DNA of 64,000 bases from Astropecten irregularis (taxonomy: Eukaryota > Echinodermata > Asteroidea > Paxillosida > Astropectinidae), in contig OZ020262.1 in the NCBI GenBank assembly GCA_963971285.1, positions 11,166,745 to 11,230,744 of the forward strand. Reading direction: 5' to 3'. Both the position numbers and the translations under genes were made by a program. Below are positions 31,686 through 43,300 of the stretch, in pieces (the first letter of the stretch is position 1; every line of letters starts with the position of its first letter). Under the pieces are notes generated by a model. The model did no database searches. It was not told the origin of the DNA and worked only from the letters and a program-made list of their open reading frames with translations.

Positions 31686-32059
31686 CACTGACTAAGAATG
31701 AGCAAACGTACCACAAGTTATACATCACACACATTTTTGAATGTTTCACACTAAATGCCTACTGAAAAAACAATCCGGCTTTCCTTCTTAACGCACATTT
31801 CCCAGTTTTCCCATTCCTCCCCAAATTACTTTCCCCTTCTGCAAAATAATGTAGGCATTGACTATTAATTACATACTGATCTCTACACAACTTCAACATA
31901 CTGCATCTATTCTGTGTATGAAAGTTGGTCCCGGTGGGGCACTCAAGTGTATAAGCCAACAGCAAATGCTGCTCAATGAACTTTGTGTATTTTGAGCAGG
32001 AAGTGACGTAATAACTTACAGAGAGTGTGTGATGTCACTGATGTGCCTATCATAAAGCT

Positions 32060-32362
32060 TTTTTGTCATTGAAAAGTGAACAAAGGACAAATTTGGACAG
32101 GCGACCTCCTGAATACCGTACAGGAGCTCTACCAACTGAGCCATCCAGCCCACAAAGAAAAATTGACTGGAGCAGGATTCGAACCGGCGACCTCCTGAAT
32201 ACCATACAGGCGCTCTACCAACTGAGCCATCCAGCCCTGTAGAGTGCCTGTACGGCATTCAGGAGGTCGCCGGTTCGAATCCCGCTCCAGTGAATTTTTC
32301 TTTGTTCACTTTTCAATGACTTTAAATTCAGTCAGTTTCCCTTGTGGTTATTCGATGATTAT
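32060..32362. mobile_element. Cluster of three tRNA-SINE copies
   Basis: Two minus-strand copies (32062-32160, truncated head; 32155-32235) are followed head-to-head by a plus-strand copy (32236-32362) ending in CAGTTTCCCTTGTGGTTATT. Confidence 0.75.
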
Positions 32363-32955
32363 AAAGCTTTTTTTGTTGTGATTTAGTTTCCAATGGAAGT
32401 GCTCTTCTGTAGAATGATTTTTAGGAACAATTTTTTTGGATGAAAGAAACAGCAAGTGAGGTGGAGACTTCATGAGTTTTGTACCAGTGCTCTTTCCTAC
32501 GAGCCAATCCAGAGTCTTAAGATGATGCCCCTCCTACTGGTCGACGTATCTACGCTCAGGGTACCAGTCGGACAACGTCCAACCCATTAACTGATGTATG
32601 GCGTTGGCTCTCACAAAATGAACAGTCACAGTGCTCCGCAAACCCAGCTCAAGAGGGATCGTGATGAAGATACAGAACCTCGCAGAATGCTGATGAATTG
32701 ACGAACCAACTTGGTGACTAACAGGGGTGCCGTATTTCGTATTCACAAAGAAACCAATCCACCGGGCCGCGTCAGTCGCACAGAATTTCCCTCTCGTACA
32801 TTGCACACAGTGAAGTCAGTTGCATCGCAGGTCTTTGGCTTGTAATCCCAGGCAAGAATTGGATGCAATGTTTTGGTTTATGCCGGCACCGCGACACAAC
32901 ACGTCGCAGATTCAAAGCCACGTTGCTGCGAGAGTTTTCCCAACGATCAAGAATG

Positions 32956-35675
32956 TCATAATAACGACTGCTCGAACATGATCTTGTCGAAGCCGGCTGG
33001 TGGAGTGTGGTAGAACTCACTGAATTGCACATCTAGGATAGCTCCCTCGTCAACTGTTTAAGAGACAAGAACAAAAAATTACCCTAAGAAAATACGTCAA
33101 ATCATCTACCATGACAGTTTTGACAAATCTTACTATCTAAAAATGATCAAAAGTCAGTTTCCCTTGTGGTTATTTGATCATTATAGTAAATAAAAAGTCC
33201 CATCCTCTTTGAGTGATCCGCCATGTACTGTTTCTCAGGTTGCAGCATTGCTGCGAGTATCGATGAAATGATCCTTGGGATATAGCGGTGTGTGCGTGGT
33301 TTCATGGCTTCTGACTGCCAAACGAACAAGGATAATTGACTATAAGGGACACCACCAACGTAGGGCTGGAAAGCTCAGTTGGTAGAGCGTCTGTACAGTA
33401 TTCAGGAGGTCACCGGTTCGAATCCCGCTCCAGTCAATTTTTTCTTTGTTCACTTTTCAATGAACTTATATATGTGACAAAGCATCTTGCCCAAGGATGC
33501 AAGCACCACTAACCCATGGCTGGACTCGAACCCACAATCTGTAGATTGACCACGAGATCTTGAGTTTGACGCGCCAGACCACTAGGCCACGGCACTTCAC
33601 GATGCTCCCAAGGGATGCCCTTAGTCCCTTACCGTATGTTACAGGGTAGACGGTCCCACGGATTCCTGTGATGGGAAGGTTGAGAGGTGTCCCGTTCTTG
33701 TAGAAGTTCATCTCAATATGATCAAAGGTTATCCCCTGAAATTCAATCAAAGAGGAGAAAAAAACATTAATTTGACTCCAAACTAATTCCCATATATGGA
33801 ACTATCCAAAAACATGGATATAGAAAGTCGGTGTGAAATGTTTTGCATCAAACTTACTATAATGTCCCCCTCAGCAATCTCGGCTTCCAGCTTGTGCAGG
33901 CACTCCCCGTTATGATAAATGGAACCGTCCGACCTCAGCACCCAACTCTCTGTTTTACCTCCAAGGGGTAGGACGTTTAGATTACACTTGCGGGTGGCGA
34001 CTCCAAAACCCCAGAGTCCTGCGGGAGGGTGAGGTGAAGGGGAGATGAAAATAGAAAACAGGGTAAAGAATTGATAACACTGTTTTTATGTAATCCATGC
34101 TTCATCTAGAGTTGGAGATACATTTATAAGATCCCCTAGTACAATATGAGGAAAGTTTTGTGTTAAACAAATGGCCAATTTTGACACCAAATAGGCTCAG
34201 GCATACACATTTTCCTCGGATCAGCTGATTTCCTCTCTTTTCTTATGCCACTGAAAAATGAAAAACACTGTACAAAGTATGGTAAAGATTGGAATTTCCT
34301 TTTTGTTTGTTAAGTCAAGTTGCATGCCTGAATGGGCTAACGTGACCCAAACAAGTTGCTGACGATGTAGGTAAACCAAAAATCTTTATTAATATTACCG
34401 ATCTAGTTTACCTACAGTTTCAAGTTTGGAAATCATCAGTATTGTTTTTCACTCCAACTTTCTGGCCACACTACATCGTTGAAAAATGAAATTGAACCAA
34501 ATACAATGCTTGAAGAATACAGTACCTGTAGACTGAAGTTTCATCTCAAAGTAGGATTTATCTTGCACCAATGGCGCATTGGCCAGGGCTCCACCTGTTC
34601 CGCAAATTCTTCTCCCCGATTTGACGATGACAACATCGCCCCCTAGAACAACAAGAAATCGGGATAAAATAGTTGTTTGTTAATTACGTTCAAAGGTTGA
34701 AATCTCTATAGGGCTGCCAGACTTGGTCCCTGGACAATGCTGGAATGAAGAATCAGTTGTCTGATTTTTTTGGATGACATGTGCCAAGCAAATGTCAGTG
34801 CAGCAGGCCTAGTCGCGATGATAGTAAACCCAAGTTGGTCCAAGCCACCTTATCAGACCAAGAGTTTGGATCATCGCAATTACAGCGTACCTGGAATTTT
34901 AAGGATGCCATGGCATTTTAGGTCTTCATTGCCCCGATCTTCAACTACAGAACTAGGTACCTCATCAAGCTACCCTGTGAGGCTGTGTAGGTTTCAAGAC
35001 TGGCAAGATTTTACCTTGCACTCGGTTTGACAGTCGATAAAAAAAAGGCAGTGTATATTTTGCCAGTACCGGCAATCTTCCTGCAAATGCTATTTAGCCG
35101 TTCCCATTGGCTAATCTGCAGTAGGCATAGGCCCTATAACTAAGAATGAACGTACCTCCGTCATAATATCCTTTAGTCTAGAGAAAGAAGGCCGGCATGG
35201 CTAACGAGAAGAATGCATGACGGTGCCGGAAAAATATACCCTTCCTACCAATTCCACAAAAAAATTAGTTTTGCCATTTCAATTCAATTTACAAGTTCCA
35301 GGCCGAGCCCACGATCTATTGCTAATGGCAGACTTAATAAATATATCTTTCCCCTTCCAACCTCTCAACTGAATCATCCCTACCATCCCCTGGCTTGGAA
35401 TAAAAAACTCTAAGCAGAAGGGGCGGGGCATATACACTTTCCCATAAATTATCACGAAATGAGTGCAATGCAAACACACGGAGTTTACAATCAAGTCCTT
35501 ATCGAATGACGAACTCCCAATTTTCCTCCCAATATTTGCACAAATCTAGAATGAATGTATCAATACCCATGTGTGCCATGTCCAGAGTGACTGCTGGTAT
35601 TTCCTTGAGGGGTACATGACCGCTACGAAACCCACCACCAGGCCAACATCGAAAACAGCAAAAACAAGCCGCCAT
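32956..35675 (-). CDS. SPRYD7: SPRY domain-containing protein 7, 5 exons, 195 aa
   Basis: SPRYD7 is a small SPRY-domain protein of unsettled function (the vertebrate gene is also called C13orf1/CLLD6). Exons in transcript order are 35675-35567, 34642-34526, 34018-33858, 33735-33633 and 33053-32956, all in frame. The N-terminus MAACFCCFRCW is cysteine-rich, as in vertebrates, and might be palmitoylated. Family blocks follow: GHVPLKEIPAVTLDMAHMG, DVVIVKSGRRICGTGGALA, KSYFEMKLQSTGLWGFGVAT, NLNVLPLGG, DGSIYHNG, GDIIGITFDHIEMNFYKNG, ITGIRGTVYPVTY and the C-terminal VQFSEFYHTPPAGFDKIMFE. Length is one residue off the vertebrate protein. The start ATG is the first in exon 1. Confidence 0.97.
33152..33463 (+). 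mobile_element. Long tRNA-SINE copy with upstream conserved block
   Basis: AAGCTCAGTTGGTAGAGCG and GGTTCGAATCCCGCTCCAGT are the tRNA-like head. An upstream block (TGGTTTCATGGCTTCTGACTG) is also present next to the copies at 20833 and 57598, so the full element is longer than the tRNA part. In SPRYD7 intron 4. Confidence 0.65.
33478..33600 (-). mobile_element. Second tRNA-derived SINE family (tRNA-Leu-like head)
   Basis: On the minus strand: GTGCCGTGGCCTAGTGGTCT, GTGGGTTCGAGTCCAGCC, then TTGGGCAAGATGCTTTG. This A-box, B-box and tail order differs from the GACTGGAGCGGG family. It sits 33 bp after SPRYD7 exon 4 (transcript sense). Confidence 0.7.
34812..34885. mobile_element. Short foldback related to 20441-20530
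   Basis: GTCGCGATGATAGTAAACCC is inverted at the far end as TTTGGATCATCGCAAT, with inner TTGGTCCA/CAGACCAA arms. In SPRYD7 intron 1. Confidence 0.5.
35071..35245. repeat. Dispersed repeat, second copy
   Basis: Shares AGAGAAAGAAGGCCGGCATG and GAATGCATGACGGTGCCGG with 19305-19453. It lies in SPRYD7 intron 1, about 320 bp from the exon 1 donor. Confidence 0.7.
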
Positions 35676-37388
35676 TGTTATGAATTTTGTTCTATCCTTA
35701 ATCTCCCGATGTGAACTATAGGTGGCGCTGTTCGATTTGACAGCTCACGAAAGTCGAATGTTAAAAAGATGCGCGTTATCAACTTTCACTGAGCAACTAC
35801 ATGACTTAGCCAAATTTCCCAGAATCTAAAAAGAAAAATTCGATAAATAAGACACTTATGTACTTCTATGTTTTTTTTTCTCGAATATTATTTGCAAGTC
35901 ACGATTAAAGGTAATTATCATACTTTGGTTTATGTCAAAGAAATACAATATAATAAAAATAATATCAAGGAAGATACAGTAACAGTCATCTGTGAAAATT
36001 TCAGTCCCATACAGTGCCCACTTCTTGAGAAAACAGTGAAAACCGGCCATAGTATTTCTTAAGTCTTTTCTCTTTTATTTTTGATCTTTAAAAGATAAAA
36101 ATATCGTTGGTCACTGCTTTTACTCTTTTCTGGATAAATACAGCATTTCAGGCAGACAAAAATGTTAACGGTATGTTTCTACCATCACCATCTTTATACC
36201 CTGTAAGTTATAGGTAAATCTGTGAAGATTTCTGTTTCGGTATGCTACATAAGTATGATATTACCTTTAATAACAAGAGTACAAAATGACAGTATTGTTT
36301 TGTTGTTTATAATGAGGGAAATCAATTATTGATCTCTTCTTTCTTTGCTTGCAACTAAATCCCCCTAATCTCAATTAATCACTTTAATCAGTGCTGGATG
36401 TCAGCTTCTGTGGCGATAAGTTATCTGCCAGCTAAGAGGCTTAGCTGTGAAGGGTTTAAGCAATTTTTAATCTGGAAACTGCCGTCTTTCCCAAGAAAAA
36501 CCGAATGCAACCCAATCCGTCTTAGTGTGATCTTTGTGGGAAGAAGGTTTAATTTTAAGCTGATTATTCTTCTATCACTCCGAACCGAACCGACACCGAA
36601 GGATCCGCTGTGGTGCTGGCCTCAAGACCGCCAGTAAGGAAGCTCACTCCATGGTGTTAGCATCAGGTGTTTTATCCAGCCCACACGGTACGTCAACGGA
36701 CACGGAAGCGGTTCATTGCTCACTGCACGCGGTCATTAACTTATTTTTTTGAGAATACCTTCGACAGCTGCGGAAGCTCGGAGTTCAGTAGAGAGACCTG
36801 AGAGCTCAGTGTACTGGCACTGAGCCACGGGGTCCCCCACCAAGCCGCTTAAACTTAGTCCCAAGTTACTTCCCAAGTTCAATTTTCGGGGGTCCCGTGT
36901 ACTGTGTCACAAGTTGCACGCTTGTCTGAGACGTGGTTGACGGTTCAAACTTCAGTGGTGACTGCGGCCGGCCATCAATCACCACAGTGACAACCCCTTC
37001 GCCCCCAGGCTGGTATTTATATCGTCAAGTTGACGGACCACTGGGGCGAGTGAGGCTTTGTCACCATCACTGGTCTCCAATATTTCTCTTTTGTCCCACT
37101 TTGGAGCAAACTTGCACAACAACACTGTTCGAGGATATAAGTGTACCCCTACTGGATCTTGAACAGTATAAAAACAGTCGACACCAGCAAGTAGGCCTAC
37201 TTCATACCTGCACCACTCGGTTTGTGCCCCACGCCCTCAAACGATAGTTGGCCTCATTCAAGAATCTAGACACCCTGACCTCGTGTTGGCCTACCCATTA
37301 GAAGTCCCCCACACCACCGTCAGAGGTTCCTCACCCATCACTGAGACCCCTCAAATCAACCCCAATCAAGTCGGTTCTGGAGGAGGAG
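35676..37388. promoter_or_regulatory. Divergent upstream region SPRYD7 / tolloid-like
   Basis: Contains a CTCF-like CTATAGGTGGCGCTGTT near 35716, a TTAA-bounded MITE (35905-36270) and GC-richer sequence from 36580 on that probably holds the tolloid 5' UTR. No TATA box stands out. Confidence 0.35.
35905..36270. mobile_element. TTAA-bounded MITE, copy upstream of the tolloid gene
   Basis: Left TTAAAGGTAATTATCATACT and right AGTATGATATTACCTTTAAT are inverted; the internal blocks match 21213-21515. Confidence 0.75.
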
Positions 37389-40300
37389 ATGATGGGTAGC
37401 ATGCCTTCACGGTCTAAAAGAGCCGGCTCATCCGCGCCTTTCGAGTTTTGGAACCATGTGGTCACCATCTACTGCCTGGTTTTTCTGACAATCTTGGCTT
37501 CTTCGGCGCAAGCTGCTGCAGCTGATTCTCCGGGAGATGCTGACTCACCGGGCGAGCCGAGCTTCGGCGAGGGGAGAAACTGGCATTACGGACGGCGCAG
37601 AGTCCCCCAGCGACCTGGTGGGGAAGGGGACTCACGGAGCGAATTCTTCGCATCCGGTACATGTAACGGAGAAGGTAGGTATACATAACTTTTGCCCCCG
37701 GCCACCATTCATGAAAAACCCACATTGCACCTGTTCAAATTCTTCACATCATGTACAAGTAGCTCTCATCACACCAGGGGCCAATTTCATAGAGCTGCTT
37801 AGCACAAACATTCGCTAAGCATGACATTTCTCTCTTAGTAAAAACAGGATTAACAAACAAATTTCCGTGTGTTGTGTATCATTTGCAATTTATTGTTCTT
37901 TTGCTGTTGTTCGCTGGTTTGTTTTATTGGGCAAGCTTACATTATTGGGCAACCTTACATCTTCTATGTTTTAAAGCCACGTTTTATTTTGCATATTTCT
38001 CATAAATTATATTATTAACAGAAATCTAATGTTTATTGTATCTTTACATGCATAACTGTATTTTCTATACTGTGATATGGAAATAAATGTTCTATGAATG
38101 AATGAATGAAAGCTATTTTTGTGCTAAGCAATTTTGTGTGTGCTAAGCAGCTCTATATGAAATTGGCCCCTGACCGTATAGTCGTTATATAAAATCTCTC
38201 CGAGTCTGGTTTCCAAGGTTTTCATATTACGAGATTGAACGTGTTATCATCTGCGGTGTCAGACCACTTAGAAAACTTTCCAACATCATGACAAATCATA
38301 TGATTATTATTTTGTCTCAACCTCATTTTTTGTTCTCACAGCTGTGGCAAACCTGTGAGAACTTGTCAACTTTTCATGAAATACTGGTGCTTACTGTTTT
38401 AATTTAAGCCACTTCACCTCCTGGAGAGCTGGGATTAAATTTCTCACGCCGGGCCGGTTATAGCCGTATAAACTTAAAGGTAGTTCATGTATCATACTTT
38501 GGTAAGAAACCAAAACACAGATTTACGTATAACTTACAGGGTAGGAAGATGTTGCTGATAGAAACATACTGTTAAAATGTTTCCGCCTGAAATGGTGTAT
38601 TTATCCAGAACTTAGTATAACAACGACCGAAAATCTTTTTTGATCAAAAATAAAAGAGAAAAAAGACTTAAGAAATACTGAAGCCGTTTTTCACGATTTT
38701 CTCAAAAAGTGAGCACCGTATGGGACTGAAATTTCCACAGATGACTGTGACTGTATCTTCCTTGATATTTTTGTCCATGAATCTGTATTTCTTTGACAAA
38801 AACCAAAGAATGATACTACCTTTAATACCCCATTTTTAATTGTTACTTATTGGACTAGCAAGACTTTCTTCTTGCTGCATGCGGTGTAGTTAGTTGCCTC
38901 CAAGTTGCCTGTATACGTTGCCTCTTGTGGCCTGGCTCGTATGATTATTCAAGGTCACTATGCAATATGCATTATAAAACCTCCATATACATCTATTATA
39001 AAACAGGCACCTGGAGCCCATTACGAACTGTCTGCGTGTAATTATTGTAATCCTATCGCAGACAGTCATGCAGCTGGGAAAAATCAAAATGCGATTTGGA
39101 AGGTTGAAAAAATTATTATAAACTGGGGTGCATGCACAGTGTATACATGGACTGATGGTGCATTGTTGCATGTGGTTGATGTAGAGGGGGAATTAAGTTC
39201 AGAATTTAGGGGGCCACCCCCCCCCCCCCCTCTACATTACATACTTGTCCTTGGTGGCTAGGGCATACAGTTTAGGCATCATGGTTTGAAGACTTTGATG
39301 TAGATTGTAGGGGTGACCGAAAGAATCTTTTGAACACAACGCCATGGTAAAAAATTAAAGGGAACATAATTATATAGGATTTGCAAAGATGTGCGTTTTG
39401 GCTGAATTTGGTTACTTGAACAGGAACGAAGGTCTTAAACTTCCTTACAGACGTTGTTCCATGTACCCGTTTTACGCTTTTTTCATCTGGATAGCAGAAA
39501 TACGGCCGAAATAATCTTGTCCCCCTCCGAATCCTTCACGGTTCCTTCACGGTTGCACCACGCTTCCGAAATGCTAAAAAGACACTAAATCATGATTTAC
39601 TAAAAAAAAAAACAGCATCTGATGAACCAAGATTTCCCTTGGTGACTGTTTGCACTGTTTACGAACTGTTCAGTACATTTTTTGTCTCAACCGCAGTATA
39701 TTTGTTTGGGACGCCTTGCAAACCCTGTACGATGCCTTTAAGCAGTTCCTTTGTTTGTCTGTCTATATTTTGCACTCTGGTAGCTTGTTCGTTTGTAGGG
39801 GTGTTGGGATGGTTGCCCATTTGTTTGTTTGTTGTTTGGGATGTTTGTTGGTTGGTTGAGTAGTCGGTACGTCGGTTTGTTTTTAAACGGCTCAAGACAA
39901 AGCCAGGGTGATTGCACTTTATTACAGCCTCTGCAAAGACTTGAGGCTGAACGCTGGACTGCATAAGGATTGCGACACTCTAGAAACCACAGTTTAAAAT
40001 AGGCACATTTCTTGAGAATCGGAAATGAGGTCTCATTCCGCGGTTATCAGCGAAACCGATACTTGAATGTGGAAGAACGAGAAAACAACAACACCGAAAA
40101 AACATTAATTTCAACAACGGAATGACATGGAAAACAAAATAATCTAATATTATGTGATGGTAGGCGTAAGAGATGATATTCGCACTTTTGTTTTATTTCT
40201 GCTAATACCACGTTAAGGGGCCGTCCATAAAGTACGTACGCACGAAATGCCGACTTTTGTGACCCCCCCTCCCCCTCTGTACGCATGGCGTACGCATTGG

Positions 40301-43300
40301 TCCCAACCCCCTCCCCCCCTGTACGCATACGCATTCCACATTAGGCTTTTCACTTCTCGTGGTCCCTTCCTTTAGCATCATTAAAATGTCACCGTAATCC
40401 GGGCCGATACCGTTATTGGGACGTCACTTTCAAATTCTGAAATGAATGACTAAAGTTTAACAGGTTTTTATACATTTACAGATGGATTTTACTATTTTTT
40501 ATCATGCTGAATAAGAAAAAAAAAGGAAAGATCAAAACAACCGGTGCTTTTTTCACGTTTTTTACCTCTCTTTTCGCGAGATAATGCTATGCACATTTTT
40601 CGTTTGCGTACGGTACGCATTGGCCTGAACCCCCCCCCTCCCCCCCTGTACGCATGCCGTACGCATCGGTAACAACCCCCCCCCCCCTTCGTGCGTACGT
40701 ACTTTATGGACGGCCCCTAACGATATAATTCCAGCCAATGACAACTCAGATATAAGGAACATTTATGACCCATTTCCCCAAACTCCATTGAGCATTAAAG
40801 GTAGCATCATACTTTGGTAAGAAACCAAACCAGAAATGTTCACACATTTACGGTATAACTTACAGGGTATGAAGATGGTGAAGATAGAAACATACCGTTA
40901 AAATTGTTATGCCTGAAATGGCGTATTTATCCACAAAATGTGTAAAACAACGACCGAAAATCTTTTTGATCTTTTAAAAGATATTTCAGTATTTGAGGGA
41001 GGGGTTGAATTCTGGGTTTGGGTGTAGGCTGGGGCGGGCCGCCATTACCTTCACCCTTACCAGTTCCCCATCCAAACAAGCTTCACACGAAACGCGAACA
41101 CCTCGACCTCAAAGCTAAGTTAAAGGTAGTATCATACTTTGGTAAGAGACCAAAGAAGAAATGTTCACAGATTTACGTATAAATTACAGGGTATGAAGAT
41201 GGTGGTGGTAGAAACATACTGTTAAAGTTTTTCCGCCTGAAATTGTGTATTTATCCAGAAATTAGTCAAACAACGACCGAAAATCTTTTTGATCTTTTAA
41301 AAGATCAAAAATAAAAGAGAAAACACTTCGGGAAATACTGTGGTCGTTTTTCGCTGTTTTCTCCAAAAGTGGGCAACGTATGGGACTGAAATTTTCACAG
41401 ATGACTGTTACTGTATCTTCCTTGATATTTTTGCCCACGAATCTGTATTTCTTTGACAAAAACCAGAGTATGACATTACCTTTAAACCCACGTACCAACT
41501 CTTCGCCGAAGTTCCTCTAGATTCGCACGACCCAGTTCTTGTATTATAACAACCATCATGATATGCCACGTGCATGCCAGCCGGATAGCCAGTCCCCGTG
41601 ACGGGAAATTGTCTACTTCGTGAAGGTATTTTATGTACACAGGAAACACTCATGATACCCCAGATTCACTGTGGGATCCTGGTACACCCCTACCAAGTTT
41701 GGAATTGGATGACGATGGCTGTGACGTCACACGGTCTTCTTTGCATACCTAGCTAGGCTACAACTTTGAAGTTGATTCCTCATACACAAAACAACACCTA
41801 CGTAAATGCTTTACTTTTGAAACCAAACCTACCCCAGAAATAACCAAATGTGATTATGTTGCGTTTCATTTTCATTCTGCAGTAATTGTGCATCTGTTGT
41901 TTTGGAATTGTATATTTTTATTTGGCAGACGTTTACCAAAGAGACATCGTAATGGACAGCTGGTCTCTTGGTTTTCTCAACCCCGAAGACGAATTTTCTT
42001 CCCATGCGAGCAAGTCCGGTCGACACAGCAGCCACCGTTCGACACATGAACCCACACACCCAGACAGACACCGTCACAGACACACCGAGGGGCGGCACTA
42101 CGTTACCAAGAAGGCTGCGAGGGTGGAGATGGACAGGCGCACGCGTCGTGACCTGCAGGAGAGGTCGCGCGTGCGCCGGGGAGCTACAGCCCAGGAGGCG
42201 ATGTTGTGGCCCGATGGTATCGTCCCATATGAGATAGATGACTGTGATGGTAACTTTTTGACAAGAAGACAAATAAACAAACAATACTGACAAGACAAAC
42301 AAACAAACTATTTCACGGCAAAAGTACTCAGCTCATAAAAAACGAGAATCCCGCAAAATATAATATAACCTGACCAATTCCACCAAAAAAAAAAAAAATT
42401 CCACCAGGAACAAACTATACATTTTTAATTTATGATCGTTTTTAAATATTCTGTTATCAGTTTTCAACGAAATATTCCGTTCTTTCCCGAAATCCCATTG
42501 GATGTGATAATATCCTGGATTAGTTAGGAAAAACTAAGACATCCACTCCGGTACGCTCATGTTTCGATGGTTTTTACTCCCGTTTCTCTTTTTACTCTCT
42601 CCATTCTGTAGCCGTTTACCTCAAACGTGCATAAAAAGAAGAAAGAAAACATAACATTGAAACGAAAAAGAAAGAAAGACGGGAAAAAAGGCTATGACCT
42701 GAGTAGATGGAAAACGCTTCAGATGTGATTTTATTCCCAAACCGATCCATTTACAGATTGTAGTGTCGGTAATAAGTGTCTTACCTACCTATAATTGCAT
42801 GTTTGAAACAGAGGATACCAAGAACCTCATCCTACAGAGCATGCGCCATTGGGAGCTACACACGTGCATCCGGTTCGTGGCGAGGACCAACGAAACGGCA
42901 TATGTGTTCCTGAGCTTTACTGGTGGGTGCGTATTGACACAGTGATGCCTCTTAGTCTTTACCATAACAACCAAATAAACATCAACATTTTATGGGCCTT
43001 TACGAAATGAGGCTTGAGGCTAGGCTTGGAATTTATTTTGTTAACTGCCATTTTGTGTCCTAAATGAAATGAAGGGCTTGAGATACATGGCGAAGCTGGT
43101 GTCTTTCTTCGGCTTCGTCGTGTGGCCCAATCCCTTTATTTCGTTTTGTGGGCCTCAAATGGCGGTAGCGAAATAAGTACCAAGCCTAGCCTCAAGCCAG
43201 GTTTCGTAAAGGCCCTATGATAGGTGGATTGTGATACGTCACATTACCTTTACGATAGGCTTAGGATTTACTTCGCTACTGCCATTTGAATTTGAAGCCC

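Larger units (their letters stand above)
28186..32955. other. Intergenic region between convergent PCID2 and SPRYD7
   Basis: Apart from the repeats listed separately, the sequence is AT-rich. I see no conserved reading frame or structured RNA. A SINE B-box-like fragment (GTGAGATTCGAACCAGC) is near 28735. Confidence 0.6.

Noticed and set aside
32060..32362. Possible tRNA genes (A box and GGTTCGAATCC B box)
   Set aside because: Acceptor stems do not pair, and the same sequence with a shared 3' tail recurs at many places, so these are SINEs.
33478..33600. tRNA-Leu-like gene on the minus strand
   Set aside because: The head looks like a long-arm tRNA, but it continues into TTGGGCAAGATGCTTT, a SINE tail, and mispairs in the stems.
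42757..42811. Extending tolloid exon 3 upstream from an earlier acceptor (ATTGTAGTGTCGG)
   Set aside because: It meets an in-frame TAA before the conserved DTKNLILQSMRHW block; the acceptor at 42811 keeps the frame.
42923..42930. Donor GTGGGT at 42923 for tolloid exon 3
   Set aside because: It breaks the frame into exon 4; the donor four bases later restores SFTGGCCSWVGR, matching astacins.
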